Shown here one piece after another: positions 8,325 through 16,992 of a DNA stretch of 64,000 nucleotides. Every line of letters begins with the position of its first letter. Position 1 is the stretch's first letter. The DNA lies in assembly GCA_002897995.1 (NCBI GenBank), contig BDTT01000114.1, positions 26,368-90,367 on the forward strand, written 5' to 3'. Under the pieces are notes generated by a model. That model did no database searches and had not been told where the DNA came from. It was given only the letters and a program-made list of their open reading frames with translations. A program made the translations under genes and the position numbers. Source of the stretch: a bacterium BMS3Bbin10. Its GTDB lineage: Bacteria > Pseudomonadota > Alphaproteobacteria > Rhizobiales > Methyloligellaceae.

Positions 8325-9140
8325 ATGTTTGTGGACAAAGCCCTGGACAGCATTGGCGGCTGGCTTGCCCGCATCCTGAAAGCGGATTCCAGCGGGTATC
8401 TGCCGTTTACGGCGTCCGACCCCGAAACCTTGAGGAAAACGCTCCAGCCCGGCGACATCGTCCTCATCGAAAGCGGTTCGAAGATTGCCGTCGCGATCAA
8501 ATATCTGACCCAGTCGACCTGGTCGCACGCGGCCATCTATGTGGGCGGCGCGCTTGGCCGCGCAAAAAAGGGCGAAGACCCGTTGACGCTGATTGAATCC
8601 AATCTCGGCGAAGGCTGCGTCGCGGTCCCGCTCTCCAAATACGCCACCTACAACACGCGGATCTGCCGCCCCGTCAATCTTTCCAGGGCCGACCGGAAGC
8701 AGGTCGTCAAATTCATGGTCGACGCCATCGGGACAAAATACGACACCCGCAACATTCTCGATCTGGCGCGCTATCTTTTTCCCACACCCCCGGTGCCGCT
8801 GCGCTGGCGCCGCAACATGATCGCCCTGGGGTCGGGCACGCCGACGCGCGCCATCTGCTCCTCGCTGATCGCACAGGCCTTCCAGTCGGTGCGCTATCCC
8901 ATCCTTCCCTCCATCGAGTATATCGAGCATCAATGCAAGGAACTCTGCGCCTACAGCCGGGAGGAAATTCTCCGCATCAGGCATCACACCCTGTTCGTCC
9001 CGCGCGATTTCGATTTGTCTCCCTATTTCAGGATCGTCAAGCCCACGCTCGAGGGAGGCTTCGATTACAAGAAGCTCAAATGGAGCAACGAAGACCCCGG
9101 CGAGGGGGCAATACCCGTCGTCAACACCAAAGCCGGCTAA
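8325..9140 (+). CDS. YiiX/YebB-like NlpC/P60-family cysteine hydrolase
   Basis: A 271-aa protein of the circularly permuted NlpC/P60 type (YiiX/YebB-like). The likely catalytic His lies in LTQSTWSHAAIYVGG (near residue 68) and the nucleophilic Cys in TRAICSSLIAQAFQS (near residue 179); the preceding LQPGDIVLIES is typical of the fold. These enzymes are thought to act on peptides, amides or lipids; the substrate here is unknown. No signal peptide is seen. It lies 62 bases behind the inactive protease homologue and probably shares its transcript. Confidence 0.85.
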   Translation: MFVDKALDSIGGWLARILKADSSGYLPFTASDPETLRKTLQPGDIVLIESGSKIAVAIKYLTQSTWSHAAIYVGGALGRAKKGEDPLTLIESNLGEGCVAVPLSKYATYNTRICRPVNLSRADRKQVVKFMVDAIGTKYDTRNILDLARYLFPTPPVPLRWRRNMIALGSGTPTRAICSSLIAQAFQSVRYPILPSIEYIEHQCKELCAYSREEILRIRHHTLFVPRDFDLSPYFRIVKPTLEGGFDYKKLKWSNEDPGEGAIPVVNTKAG

Positions 9141-9161
9141 AGGTCTGAATTCAATCAGATC

Positions 9162-9181
9162 GGACCCCGGGCCCGGGGTCC
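9162..9181. terminator. 20-bp perfect palindrome, possible terminator
   Basis: GGACCCCGGGCCCGGGGTCC is a perfect palindrome just downstream of the cysteine-hydrolase gene. There is no T-run, so termination is only plausible. Confidence 0.4.
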
Positions 9182-9291
9182 CGTAACGGCATGCAATTAA
9201 TGAGTCCCGTGCCTAGACATTTTGCCGTCATTGGTTCAGCTTTCCCGCTGGCCGGAATTATGGACAATGACCCTGGTGCGGAGACGATGAC

Positions 9292-9975
9292 ATGGCTGAA
9301 CTCGCCCTTGCCGCCTTTGTATTCCTGGCGATGCATATCCTCCCCGCCATCAGTGCGCGCGAATGGGTGATCCGCAAGATCGGAGACCCGGTCTATATGG
9401 GCCTGTTTTCGTTTGCCTCCATCCTCTCTCTGGCGTGGATGGTCTCGGCCTATAGAGGCGCGCCCGCCGGCGATCTGCTGTGGGTCACCGGAGCGGGCCT
9501 GCGCTGGGCAACCGCATTGCTCATGGCGCTGGCCTTTGTCCTTGTCGTTGCCGGCGCCACCACGCGCAACCCCTCCATGATCAGGGGCGAGGATGCCCTG
9601 AAGGCGTCCGAATCCTGGGGGGGCATTTTCGCGATTACCCGGCATCCGCTCATGTGGGGCATCGCGCTGTGGGCGATTCTGCACCTTGCAAACCGGCCCA
9701 ACATAACCTCGCTCCTGTTCTTCGGCACACTCGCATTGCTGGCAATCGTGGGATCAAAGCTTCAGGAAAAACGCAAGCGCCATGAGCTGGGCGCCGCCTG
9801 GGAGTCATTTGAAAATCAAACCTCTTTCGTGCCGTTTGCGGCCCTTCTCAGCGGCAAGGCCAAGCTGCATCTGAAGGAACTGGGCGGGTGGCGGCTGGCC
9901 GCGGCCATCGCGTTATGGGCTGTTGCGCTCTTCGTTCACGGACACATCCTGGGTGTCCCGGCACTGCCTCTCTAA
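9292..9975 (+). CDS. NnrU family membrane protein (copy 1)
   Basis: A 227-aa multi-pass membrane protein with about six hydrophobic segments. Family hallmarks are the N-terminal FVFLAMHILPA, GDPVYMGLFSFASILSLAWM, and IFAITRHPLMWGIALWAILHL. NnrU was found beside nitric oxide/nitrite reductase genes in Rhodobacter, but its homologues are widespread in non-denitrifiers and no nitrogen-oxide genes are in this window. The second paralogue follows 16 bases later in the same direction, so the two are probably co-transcribed and may form a hetero-oligomer. The latter is inference. Confidence 0.9.
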   Translation: MAELALAAFVFLAMHILPAISAREWVIRKIGDPVYMGLFSFASILSLAWMVSAYRGAPAGDLLWVTGAGLRWATALLMALAFVLVVAGATTRNPSMIRGEDALKASESWGGIFAITRHPLMWGIALWAILHLANRPNITSLLFFGTLALLAIVGSKLQEKRKRHELGAAWESFENQTSFVPFAALLSGKAKLHLKELGGWRLAAAIALWAVALFVHGHILGVPALPL

Positions 9976-9991
9976 GGCCCGTCAGATTTCC

Positions 9992-10675
9992 ATGACATAT
10001 CTCCTTATCGCAATTGCGGCCTTTACGCTGTTTCACATGCTGCCCTCCACGCCGTTGCGGGCGTGGATTATCGCCCGCGTGGGGCGGCGCGGCTTCATGT
10101 GGGCCTTCTCGGCCCTGTCGGTGTTCTTCTTCGGCTGGATGTGGATGGCCTACCGCGCGGCTCCCGCCGGGCCGGTTTTCTGGGTGACGTCCCAGGGCGA
10201 GCGCTGGGTGAGCGCGGCGCTCATGCTGGCCGCCTTCGCGCTGGCGATCGGCGCGGTGACCGGGCGCCCGCGGGTTCTCCTGACGGCCGAGAAGGCGCTG
10301 GGCGGCCCCGAGCCGGTGCGCGGCGTCCTGCGCATCACGCGCCACCCCCTGCTGTGGGCGGTCGGCCTCTGGGGGCTGGTGCATATGGCGAACAATGCCG
10401 GCCCCGCCGACTGGGTGTTCTTCGGCTATACAACCGTGCTGGCGCTGGCCGGGACGTGGCTCATCGACCGCCGTCGCGCCCGGCTCCTGGGCGACGCCTG
10501 GCCCCCGCTGAAGGCGAAAACCTCAAACCTGCCCTTCCTCGCGATTTTACAGGGCCGGAACCGGCTCTTCCTCCGGGAATTCGGATTGGCCCGCGCCGCC
10601 GCCGCGCTGGCGGCGTGGGCGCTGGCGCTGTGGGCGCATGAGGCCGTCTTCGGGCTGCCCGCGGTCTGGTTTTAG
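9992..10675 (+). CDS. NnrU family membrane protein (copy 2)
   Basis: Paralogue of the upstream gene, also 227 aa: FTLFHMLPSTPLRAWIIARVGRRGFMWAFSALSVFFFGWMWMAYRAAPAG and LRITRHPLLWAVGLWGLVHMANN align with copy 1 along the whole length. The start at 9992 is chosen by this alignment; the frame extends further upstream but overlaps copy 1. The ribosome site is weak (AAGG about 15 bases upstream), which suggests translational coupling. It converges on a small lipoprotein gene with only 17 bases between. Confidence 0.9.
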   Translation: MTYLLIAIAAFTLFHMLPSTPLRAWIIARVGRRGFMWAFSALSVFFFGWMWMAYRAAPAGPVFWVTSQGERWVSAALMLAAFALAIGAVTGRPRVLLTAEKALGGPEPVRGVLRITRHPLLWAVGLWGLVHMANNAGPADWVFFGYTTVLALAGTWLIDRRRARLLGDAWPPLKAKTSNLPFLAILQGRNRLFLREFGLARAAAALAAWALALWAHEAVFGLPAVWF

Positions 10676-10692
10676 GCGCAGGACCCAAGCGG

Positions 10693-11028
10693 TCATGCCG
10701 CCCGTTTACGCTTGCCGCAAGCGCCGCGCTTGCGCCGCAACTGCACCAGCTTCGCGTCAATCGCCCTGGCCCATTCGCCGGTCGCGATCATAACGTTCCG
10801 GCCATAGGTGCCGCGCACAAGATTAAAGACAATCCCCGCCGGGGCCACCGACTGGATGCCGGCAAGAAGACGATTGTCGTTCCTGGCCTTTTCTTCTTCC
10901 AGCATCCCGATTTGATAATTGACGTTGCCGCAATTGGCCGAGACGGCCTCGATCTCACGCATCCGCATCGGCGCGGCGCATGCGCTGAGCGTCAACGCGG
11001 CGGCGAGTGCCAGACAAACTGAACGCAT
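10693..11028 (-). CDS. Small lipoprotein of unknown function (111 aa)
   Basis: A clear lipoprotein signal peptide ends in LSAC with the cysteine at residue 17. The mature part has a helical segment (REIEAVSANCGNVNYQIGMLEEEKARNDNRLLAG), a short hydrophobic stretch (IQSVAPAGIVFNLV) and a very basic tail (RRKRGACGKRKRAA). I do not recognise the family. It is monocistronic on this strand and ends convergently with the second nnrU gene. Confidence 0.75.
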   Translation of the reverse strand: MRSVCLALAAALTLSACAAPMRMREIEAVSANCGNVNYQIGMLEEEKARNDNRLLAGIQSVAPAGIVFNLVRGTYGRNVMIATGEWARAIDAKLVQLRRKRGACGKRKRAA

Positions 11029-11336
11029 TGCCTTCCCCCGGAGCGGACACCCCGCCCAGACAGCAAGCAGCCTAAGTCATGAACTCATACATGTCATCCA
11101 TACCCATGCCGCGTGGCGGATTTTGCACGCCCTTCAAGGCCATGAACGGGTTCAGGGGCTTGGCCGCGCGGCTTCGGGTCCCTATATGCAGAAGTGCCGT
11201 CTGCACTCCTGCGGGTGTGTGACGGCCAATGCGCGCGAATTGCCACGCGCATTGTTATATTGTCTTGCCGGCGCATAAATGATCCATCGCGCCGCGTGGC
11301 CGGAATGCCGACACCCGCCAATATGCGGGAATTATT
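11029..11336. other. Intergenic stretch with no recognised gene
   Basis: About 300 bases between the lipoprotein gene and the hairpin-repeat cluster. It must contain the lipoprotein promoter; no convincing open frame, RNA or repeat was recognised. Confidence 0.4.
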
Positions 11337-11439
11337 GCTCCCCTACCGCTTCGCTATATGAGGGGGGTTTTGCTCCCCTACCGCTTCGCTATATGAGGGG
11401 GGTTTTGCTCCCCTGCCGCTTCGCTGCATGAGGGGGGTT
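11337..11439. repeat. Three tandem 35-bp hairpin repeats (CCCCT/AGGGG stem type)
   Basis: Three units with a 35-base period start at 11337, 11372 and 11407. Each contains CCCCT, a 16-base loop ACCGCTTCGCTATATG, then AGGGG; the first two units are identical and the third differs at two positions in the loop. The same loop, with a GTCCT/AGGAC stem, recurs four times at 23271-23411. Stem changes that keep pairing point to selection for the hairpin. Confidence 0.85.
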
Positions 11440-11627
11440 GTCGCCGGGCGCGAATTTCAACCAGCGATGGACCCGCAACATCCGTTTGCGACATTTGCGC
11501 TCCCGGCCCCGAGACTGACGGATGTGGTCTTGTCAGGCCCGCCCCGCATTCACTCAACCGAACCGACGTTGACTGGAAAACGCAACGGAGCTGCGCGTGG
11601 CGCACCCGTCAGATGAAGGGCAATGAC

Positions 11628-12053
11628 ATGAAACTGGACCGACGCAAATTTCTTGGAGTAGCGGCGGCCTCGCCGCTGGCCGCGAAGGAAATAGCCACAC
11701 GGGCAATGGAAGAAGCGCAGATGCAGGCCGCCGGCATGTCCCTGCATTCCGATGCTCTCTATACCGGCATCCCGGCGTCCGACCCGATGCCGAATATGCG
11801 CTCCTTGTGGGAAGCCATCTCCGAGCTTGGCATGCCTGAATGGAAACGCGAGGATTTACGCGAAGACGCGCGGCGCAACCGGACGCTCGATCCCGACATC
11901 GCCGCCATGCGCTCGCTGTCGCTGGGCGCCAAGATGCGCTGCCAATGGCGGCGCAATTACGAAGTCCTCGTTGAAAGCGCACTCCGGCAGAATAAAATGG
12001 AGAAGGTCAAACGCAGCTTCTTCAAGGAGCACCCGGACGTGGAGGAATATTAG
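11628..12053 (+). CDS. Tat-signal protein of unknown function (141 aa)
   Basis: The N-terminus MKLDRRKFLGVAAASPLAA has the twin-arginine motif RRKFL followed by a hydrophobic stretch, so export by the Tat pathway or a Tat-like anchor is expected. The rest is charged and mostly helical (ELGMPEWKREDLREDARRNR...MRCQWRRNYEVLVESALRQNK) and ends in EHPDVEEY. I do not recognise the family. The ATG at 11628 is preferred over one five codons upstream because GAAGGG precedes it. Nothing nearby suggests the role; it begins about 190 bases after the hairpin-repeat cluster. Confidence 0.65.
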   Translation: MKLDRRKFLGVAAASPLAAKEIATRAMEEAQMQAAGMSLHSDALYTGIPASDPMPNMRSLWEAISELGMPEWKREDLREDARRNRTLDPDIAAMRSLSLGAKMRCQWRRNYEVLVESALRQNKMEKVKRSFFKEHPDVEEY

Positions 12054-12076
12054 CGGGGAATAACATGCCCCGCGCC

Positions 12077-12508
12077 TCACCCGGTATCGGCAACCAGCCC
12101 GGCGGCTTCGATTCCGGCAATGGCGCACATCTCGTCAGTGTCGGAATTGTCGCCGGTGACGCCGGCCGCGCCGAGCAGCGCCCCCGCGCCGTCGCGAATG
12201 AGCACGCCGCCGGGCACCGGCACCAGCGCGCCGTCGGCCAGCGCATTCATGGCGTCGAGAAAAAGGGGCTGCTTTTGCGCCCGGTCGTAGAGCGCGCGCG
12301 AGCCGAGCCCCATGGCGATCGCGCCATAGGCCTTGCCATGGGCGATCTTGAAGCGCATGGCGCTGGCGCCGTCCTGGCGCTCGAAGGCCGTTGTGTGGCC
12401 GCCCGCGTCCAGCACGGCGACGGCGAGGGGCTTGAGCCCCTCATCGGCGCCCTTTGCCAGGGCTTTGGCGATAATTATCCGTGCTTGCTCCAGAGTGACC
12501 CCTGCCAT
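12077..12508 (-). CDS. GlcG/HbpS-like haem-degrading/binding family protein
   Basis: A 143-aa protein of the GlcG/HbpS family: it starts TLEQARIIIAKALAKGADEGLKPLAVAVLDAGGHTTAFERQDGAS and contains KAYGAIAMGLGSRAL and PVPGGVLIRDGAGALLGAAGVTGD, all typical. Some members bind haem (HbpS), others sit in glycolate operons (GlcG) with unknown function. Neither context is adjacent here; hemH is 10 kb away. The start at 12508 has GGGGGAAGACC upstream; a longer frame reaches 12589 but adds unrelated sequence. Cytoplasmic location is likely because no signal is visible. Confidence 0.85.
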   Translation of the reverse strand: MAGVTLEQARIIIAKALAKGADEGLKPLAVAVLDAGGHTTAFERQDGASAMRFKIAHGKAYGAIAMGLGSRALYDRAQKQPLFLDAMNALADGALVPVPGGVLIRDGAGALLGAAGVTGDNSDTDEMCAIAGIEAAGLVADTG

Positions 12509-12875
12509 GGTCTTCCCCCACCTTTCGCGGTTTCGCGCCGAACGCCCGATAATATAGACGCCGCGCGCCACAACTAGAGCATGATCCATTCATATTGAAG
12601 CATTTGACCGGTTTTTCACGTCTGCCGGCCGTGACCGGCCCCCAGGGCGCCCGTGTCAGGGCCCGGGGCGGGCATCCGCGCGAAGAACCGCGCGCTCCCT
12701 TACCGGCCGCAAAGCCGGTGTCAAACCCATGCCGGGCATGCCGGGGCGCCAATCCAGGTCAAAACCAACACAGTGATAATTTTTGATGGAGAAGGAAGCG
12801 CGCGGGAGCTATACATCTGTTACCAAACAGCTTTTACGATGTTGAACCTGCTCTGGCGGATTTAGGGGGTATCGC
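12509..12875. other. Intergenic stretch with no recognised gene
   Basis: About 370 bases between the HbpS-like gene and a GNAT gene. GC-rich short palindromes (for example around 12626-12646) give way to AT-rich sequence near 12770-12870, which probably holds the promoter of the GNAT gene. No coding frame looks real. Confidence 0.4.
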
Positions 12876-13349
12876 TTGAAGAAATCGGACCAGGTGGAAA
12901 TAGTGCCCTATGACCCGGCTTACCGGGAGGACTTCAAGCGCCTCAATATCGAGTGGCTGGAGGCCTATTTTCGCGTTGAGGAAGCTGACGAAAAGATTCT
13001 GTCAGACCCCGAAAAATACATCCTCGCCCCGGGAGGCGTCATCTTTTTTGCCCGGCGGGGCGGGGAGATCGTCGGCACCTGCGCGCTGACGCCGCGCGGA
13101 AACGGCGCCGTCGCGCTGTCCAGGATGGGGGTGACGCAAAGTCACCGGGGAAAAGGCATAGGGCGCAAACTGCTGGCCGAGGCAATCCGGTGGTACGAGA
13201 AATCCGGCGCCGCGTTCCTGTGCCTGGAATCAAACACCCTCCTTGAGGCGGCCATCGGGCTCTATGAGTCCGTGGGGTTCGCTCACGCCGAGCACCCCGA
13301 GCCGCCAACCCACGAGCGGTCAAATGTCTACATGATTTATGGCGAATGA
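12876..13349 (+). CDS. GNAT family N-acetyltransferase
   Basis: A 157-aa GNAT protein. The acetyl-CoA-binding motif is MGVTQSHRGKGIGRKLLAEAI (motif A, with R/QxxGxG/A as HRGKGIG), followed by the C-terminal LIEAIGLYESVGFAH-type segment that closes the fold. The N-terminal YDPAYREDFKRLNIEWLEAYF...DEKILSDPEKYI resembles a subgroup of single-domain acetyltransferases of unknown substrate. It starts at a TTG with AGGGGGT six bases upstream. Convergent with another GNAT gene. Confidence 0.85.
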   Translation: MKKSDQVEIVPYDPAYREDFKRLNIEWLEAYFRVEEADEKILSDPEKYILAPGGVIFFARRGGEIVGTCALTPRGNGAVALSRMGVTQSHRGKGIGRKLLAEAIRWYEKSGAAFLCLESNTLLEAAIGLYESVGFAHAEHPEPPTHERSNVYMIYGE

Positions 13350-13382
13350 CACTGCCCGGCGTGACCGCGCGCCGTGGGACCC

Positions 13383-13982
13383 CTACTTTACCAGCAGCAC
13401 CCAGTCGCGGCTCGGGTTCTCCCAGTCTTCCTTGACCATCTCCCGCCTGGCGCGCTCGACATAGCCGCAGCGCTCATAGAGCCGCCGCGCGCGCGTATTG
13501 GCGTCGGTGATAACAAGGCTGAGGCGTTTTCTTCCCAGTTCGCCCGCCCGCGCGGCCGCGACCTCGAGCAGCCCGGTGCCGAGCCCGCGCCCGCGATATT
13601 GCGGGTAGACCGAAAGGATGTCCGTGTACCAGCTTCCCGCGGCCAGATTCTCCAGCTCCTTCAGGGGCACGAATATTGCCGGCATCGTACCGGTGTCGAT
13701 GTCCTCGGGCCGATCCGCAATGGGATAGCCGATCATGCAGGCGGCAGTCTCTCCCTCAATTTCCGCAATAGTCGCATTGCGATAGGAAAAGTCGCCCTCT
13801 TCGCGCCGCGCGCGGCGGCGCCCGAAGGCCCACGCGCTCTCGCCTTCCTCCGCCATATGCTCCCACACATAGAGCGGCAGGCCCTCGCCCGCGATGTTGA
13901 TGAGCTCGCACAGGACTTCCGCGTCATCGGGCGCCGCCGGGCGGAGATGAAGACTTGGGTCCATGAAAATACTTTCTGCCAT
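13383..13982 (-). CDS. GNAT family N-acetyltransferase
   Basis: A 199-aa GNAT protein. The acetyl-CoA motif is YPQYRGRGLGTGLLEVAAARA and the late segment ANTRARRLYERCGYVERARREMVK is typical. The N-terminal part (HLRPAAPDDAEVLCELINIAGEGLPLYVWEHMAEEGESAW) matches a subgroup common in alphaproteobacteria; the substrate is unknown. The ATG at 13982 has GGGA six bases before it; a TTG four codons upstream and an ATG six codons downstream are alternatives. It is convergent with, and not similar in sequence to, the preceding GNAT beyond the core fold. Confidence 0.87.
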   Translation of the reverse strand: MAESIFMDPSLHLRPAAPDDAEVLCELINIAGEGLPLYVWEHMAEEGESAWAFGRRRARREEGDFSYRNATIAEIEGETAACMIGYPIADRPEDIDTGTMPAIFVPLKELENLAAGSWYTDILSVYPQYRGRGLGTGLLEVAAARAGELGRKRLSLVITDANTRARRLYERCGYVERARREMVKEDWENPSRDWVLLVK

Positions 13983-14252
13983 GATGAATCCCAAACTTCG
14001 CCCATGTCATAACACCATCGCGCCCGTGTCATAACATCATCTTTTGTCATGCTGCCTTCTATGAGCGGTGTTCAGTTGTATACCCCCCCGGTAGATCAAC
14101 CGATCCAGCTCATACCGTCATTTGACGCCATTAATTTGGCGTCTCATGACGGTTCATGGGCGCCCGCCCAACCGGGCGCCCGGCAGGCGATCGCGCATCC
14201 TGCGAAGGATCTGCGCGATACACGAAAAAGCAAAATACAGGAGGTAGAAAGC

Positions 14253-14438
14253 ATGAAAAATGCAGTAATGGCGTTACCGGTTTTCGGTCTGATTCTTGGT
14301 TTCACCAGCCCGGTGGGAGCCACGATTTCAAAAAGTTTGATCCTCCAATCGAACGAAATTGTTCAGCAGCAGGACACCTGCAAGGAAGATGAGGTCTGGG
14401 ACGAAACACTCAAGAAGTGCGTGAAGAAGGAAAGCTAG
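14253..14438 (+). CDS. Small secreted Cys-containing peptide (61 aa), unknown
   Basis: A strong ribosome site (AGGAGGT) precedes the ATG at 14253. Residues 1-24 (MKNAVMALPVFGLILGFTSPVGA) are a good Sec signal peptide, leaving a mature peptide of about 37 residues with two cysteines (DTCKEDEVWDETLKKCVKKES), which could form one disulfide. The pattern CxxDEVWDxxxKKCV resembles short secreted peptides common in alphaproteobacteria, of unknown function. A decayed copy of its 3' end is at 16993-17046. A hairpin terminator follows and separates it from the convergent receptor gene. Confidence 0.75.
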   Translation: MKNAVMALPVFGLILGFTSPVGATISKSLILQSNEIVQQQDTCKEDEVWDETLKKCVKKES

Positions 14439-14466
14439 GCCAAGCCGGCCTTATCTGAGGTGCACG

Positions 14467-14501
14467 GGCGGGCAGCCAGCTTACGCCAAGGGCTGCCCGC
14501 C
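14467..14501. terminator. Bidirectional hairpin terminator
   Basis: GGCGGGCAGCC and GGCTGCCCGCC form an 11-bp perfect stem with a 13-base loop, followed on the plus strand by TAATTTTCC. It lies between the small peptide gene and the convergent receptor gene. Confidence 0.75.
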
Positions 14502-14524
14502 TAATTTTCCAAACGGTCCGGCGT

Positions 14525-16612
14525 CTATGCGGCCGCGACGTCCTTGAGGAACTCGTCCACCACGTTGCGCAGCTTTTCGGTATCGCCCGCGACATTATGC
14601 GCGGCGGCGAGCACCTGATCGGCCGACCTCTGGCTTTCGTCCGCCGCCTGGCTGACACCGGTGATGTTCTGGGACACCTCGTTCGAACCGGCGGCGGCCT
14701 GCTGGACATTGTTCGAAATTTCCGAGGTGCAGGCGCCCTGCTGCTCTACCGCCGCGGCAATCGATTCGGTTGCGGCGGACACTTCGCCCATGGTTTCCGC
14801 GATGCCGCGAATAGCCGCCACCGAGCTGTCGGTCTCCTGTTGAATGCCGGCGACCTGCTCGGAGATCGCCTCGGTGGCTTTGGCTGTCTGCGTGGCCAGT
14901 TCCTTGACCTCCGACGCCACCACTGCAAAGCCCTTGCCGGCCTCGCCGGCGCGCGCGGCCTCGATGGTGGCGTTGAGCGCCAGCAGATTGGTCTGCTCGG
15001 CGATGTCCTGAATCAGCGAAATCACCTCGCCGATCTTCTGGGCCGCTTCGGCAAGGCTGGCGATCTTTCCATCGGTCTCGATGGTCGCCTCGCTGGCCCG
15101 GCCCACCACATCCTTGGTCTGGGAAATCTGGCGGGAGATCTCACTGATCGAAGCGCTCAGCTCTTCCGCCGCGGAGGCCACGGCCTGGACATTTGCCGAA
15201 GCCTCCTCCGAGGCGGCCGAAACGCTGCCGGCCTGAGCGGTGGTCTGCGTTGCGATCGTCGAGAGCGACTTGGCCGTGGACTCCATCTGCGCGGTGTTCG
15301 CCGACACGGTCTCGAGCACGGACTGGATGGTTTCGCGGAAGGCGGAAATGAGTTCGTCCACCCGCTTTTGAGTGGCCGCCCGCTCCGCCTGTTCCTTCTC
15401 GCTCGCGGACGCCAGCCGCGCGCGCTCAATCGCATTCTCCTTGAACACATCGACGGAGCGCGCCATGGCGCCTATTTCATTGTCTTGACGGTACTGGGAG
15501 ACATCGGCGCTGTCGTCCCCTTCCGCCAGCGCGGTCATCGCGGCGGTGATGCCGTTCACCGGCCGCATGATCCGCCGGAAAAGGACCACATAGGCCAGCG
15601 CGGCCAGAAGCAGCGAGGTCACGATGGCGATGGCCAGAACGATACGGGTGATCCTGGACGTCGCGGAAAGATCCGCGGACAGATCTCCTGCGGCCATAAC
15701 CATATGATGGCCGATCAAGCTGACAAGCGTGGCGAGTCCCTTGAGCGCGGGCCCGTCGTTTACCTTGACCTGTTTGTCGATCTGCTCGGGCGTCAGGCCG
15801 GAGCCCGCCAGTTCCTCCACTTTCGCAAGTCCGGCCCCGTAGGCGTCAATCACGCCGGCGATATCGGAAAGGGCCTTCTCTTCTTTTTCGTCGACGCCGG
15901 ACGCGCGATAGCGCTCGATCGTGGCGCGCAGCCCGCTCATCGCCTTGCGCACCTTTTCGATGCGGGGCGCGTCCTGGCGCAGCACATAGTTCTTGAACTG
16001 ATGAATCATGCCGCCATAGCCGAAGCCGTCGCGCAAGCCCTTGACCAGTTCCGTTTTGGTGGCGCCGGCGCCATCCTCGCGGCCGCTTCTGACCGCATCC
16101 GTCAGCGTCGCAATACCCGCGATTGCGGCCTTGTCGGAAATCTTGACCGTCTGGTCGATTTCACGCGCTGTCTTGCCCTCCGCGGCGAGCCCGGAAACGA
16201 CCGCGATCTTCTGGCTGTAGACGGCAACCGTCTTTCGGATCGCGTCGAGTGCGGCCTTCTCATCCGCGTTGGGAGCGGTGTTGGCATATCTGTCGAGCGC
16301 GGCCATCGCGGCGCCGGCCGAAATCTGGAATTTGGCGATACGGGGCGCGTCCTTGCGCAGCACGTAGTTCTTGAAGTGGTGGATCATGCCGCCATAGCCC
16401 ACATGCTCGACAATCGAGTTGAGGGCCAGCGCTTTCGGCGAAGTGTCCGCCTTGTATTTGGTCCATAGACTCTGCGCCTCGCCGATCTTGGATGAGGTCA
16501 GCACGGAACTGCCGATGAATATGGCCCCCGAACCCAGAACGAAGCCTATGACGATGAAACCCAGGGTTCGAATTTTCAAATTGTTGAATGCGTTGAATAT
16601 CGGCGCGGCCAC
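14525..16612 (-). CDS. Methyl-accepting chemotaxis protein with duplicated sensor domain
   Basis: A 695-aa transmembrane chemoreceptor: TM1 about 17-39, periplasmic region 40-321, TM2 about 322-346, HAMP about 347-400, then a methyl-accepting signalling domain with the hairpin tip [28 protein letters not shown]. The periplasmic part holds two copies of one unit about 127 residues apart: [21 protein letters not shown] (from 72) and [21 protein letters not shown] (from 199), each followed by an EIDxxVKxxD...GxATL segment. The ligand is unknown. It starts at a GTG with AAGGAG upstream. No C-terminal CheR-docking pentapeptide is seen, as the end is EFLKDVAAA. No che genes are in the window, so the core pathway is encoded elsewhere. 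Confidence 0.95.
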   Translation of the reverse strand: MAAPIFNAFNNLKIRTLGFIVIGFVLGSGAIFIGSSVLTSSKIGEAQSLWTKYKADTSPKALALNSIVEHVGYGGMIHHFKNYVLRKDAPRIAKFQISAGAAMAALDRYANTAPNADEKAALDAIRKTVAVYSQKIAVVSGLAAEGKTAREIDQTVKISDKAAIAGIATLTDAVRSGREDGAGATKTELVKGLRDGFGYGGMIHQFKNYVLRQDAPRIEKVRKAMSGLRATIERYRASGVDEKEEKALSDIAGVIDAYGAGLAKVEELAGSGLTPEQIDKQVKVNDGPALKGLATLVSLIGHHMVMAAGDLSADLSATSRITRIVLAIAIVTSLLLAALAYVVLFRRIMRPVNGITAAMTALAEGDDSADVSQYRQDNEIGAMARSVDVFKENAIERARLASASEKEQAERAATQKRVDELISAFRETIQSVLETVSANTAQMESTAKSLSTIATQTTAQAGSVSAASEEASANVQAVASAAEELSASISEISRQISQTKDVVGRASEATIETDGKIASLAEAAQKIGEVISLIQDIAEQTNLLALNATIEAARAGEAGKGFAVVASEVKELATQTAKATEAISEQVAGIQQETDSSVAAIRGIAETMGEVSAATESIAAAVEQQGACTSEISNNVQQAAAGSNEVSQNITGVSQAADESQRSADQVLAAAHNVAGDTEKLRNVVDEFLKDVAAA

Positions 16613-16870
16613 TGTTGTCGGCTCCTTGAAATGTCGATCGGAAAAGGCCCGGTCACCTCCCGCTACACGGGGTAAAATATCCGTACATTAGTCCAATTAT
16701 TGGTAAATGAACCCCTAAGGCAGCGATGAAAATGATTGCTACCCCAGATTGTGGAAATCGATATTTTACATAAATATCAAATATTTATGGTGTACCGGCC
16801 CCTGCAACATTGTGATGGATTTCTTTCCTTCCCGGATTGGTTGCGCATATTCCCGAAAAAATGAACACCG
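16613..16870. promoter_or_regulatory. AT-rich upstream region of the receptor gene
   Basis: About 260 bases, notably AT-rich between 16680 and 16800 compared with surrounding genes, upstream of the minus-strand receptor gene. It must hold its promoter, but no specific box can be assigned. Confidence 0.4.
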
Positions 16871-16980
16871 TCAAAACCATCCGCCCTGAAATTTGCGTTC
16901 AACCACCGCCCGGATCGCCTTCATGATTTTCTGCTGAACCGTTCATGCAGGGGATCGCGGCGAAGTTCCCGCCGCTGTTT
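16871..16980 (-). pseudogene. Relic of the hemH 3' end, frameshifted
   Basis: The minus strand first reads GGNFAAIPCMNGS and then, after a one-base shift, ends KIMKAIRAVVERKFQGGWF and a TGA at 16871. The intact ferrochelatase at 22051 ends GGQNFAAIPCLNDSDEGMKV and then IRSVVERELQGWV. Only the last 35 or so codons remain; the rest of the gene is absent. It lies directly against the small-peptide relic. Confidence 0.75.
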
Positions 16981-16992
16981 TTGCAAAAAAAA

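Noticed and set aside
9292..10675. A denitrification locus, from the NnrU annotations
   Set aside because: No nitrite, nitric oxide or nitrous oxide reductase genes are nearby, and NnrU homologues occur widely without them.
11337..11439. Possible CRISPR array
   Set aside because: Units are head-to-tail with no unique spacers, only three copies, and there are no cas genes.
14597..16468. 623-codon plus-strand frame opposite the chemoreceptor
   Set aside because: It is an antisense shadow of GC-rich coding DNA; the minus strand encodes an unmistakable receptor.
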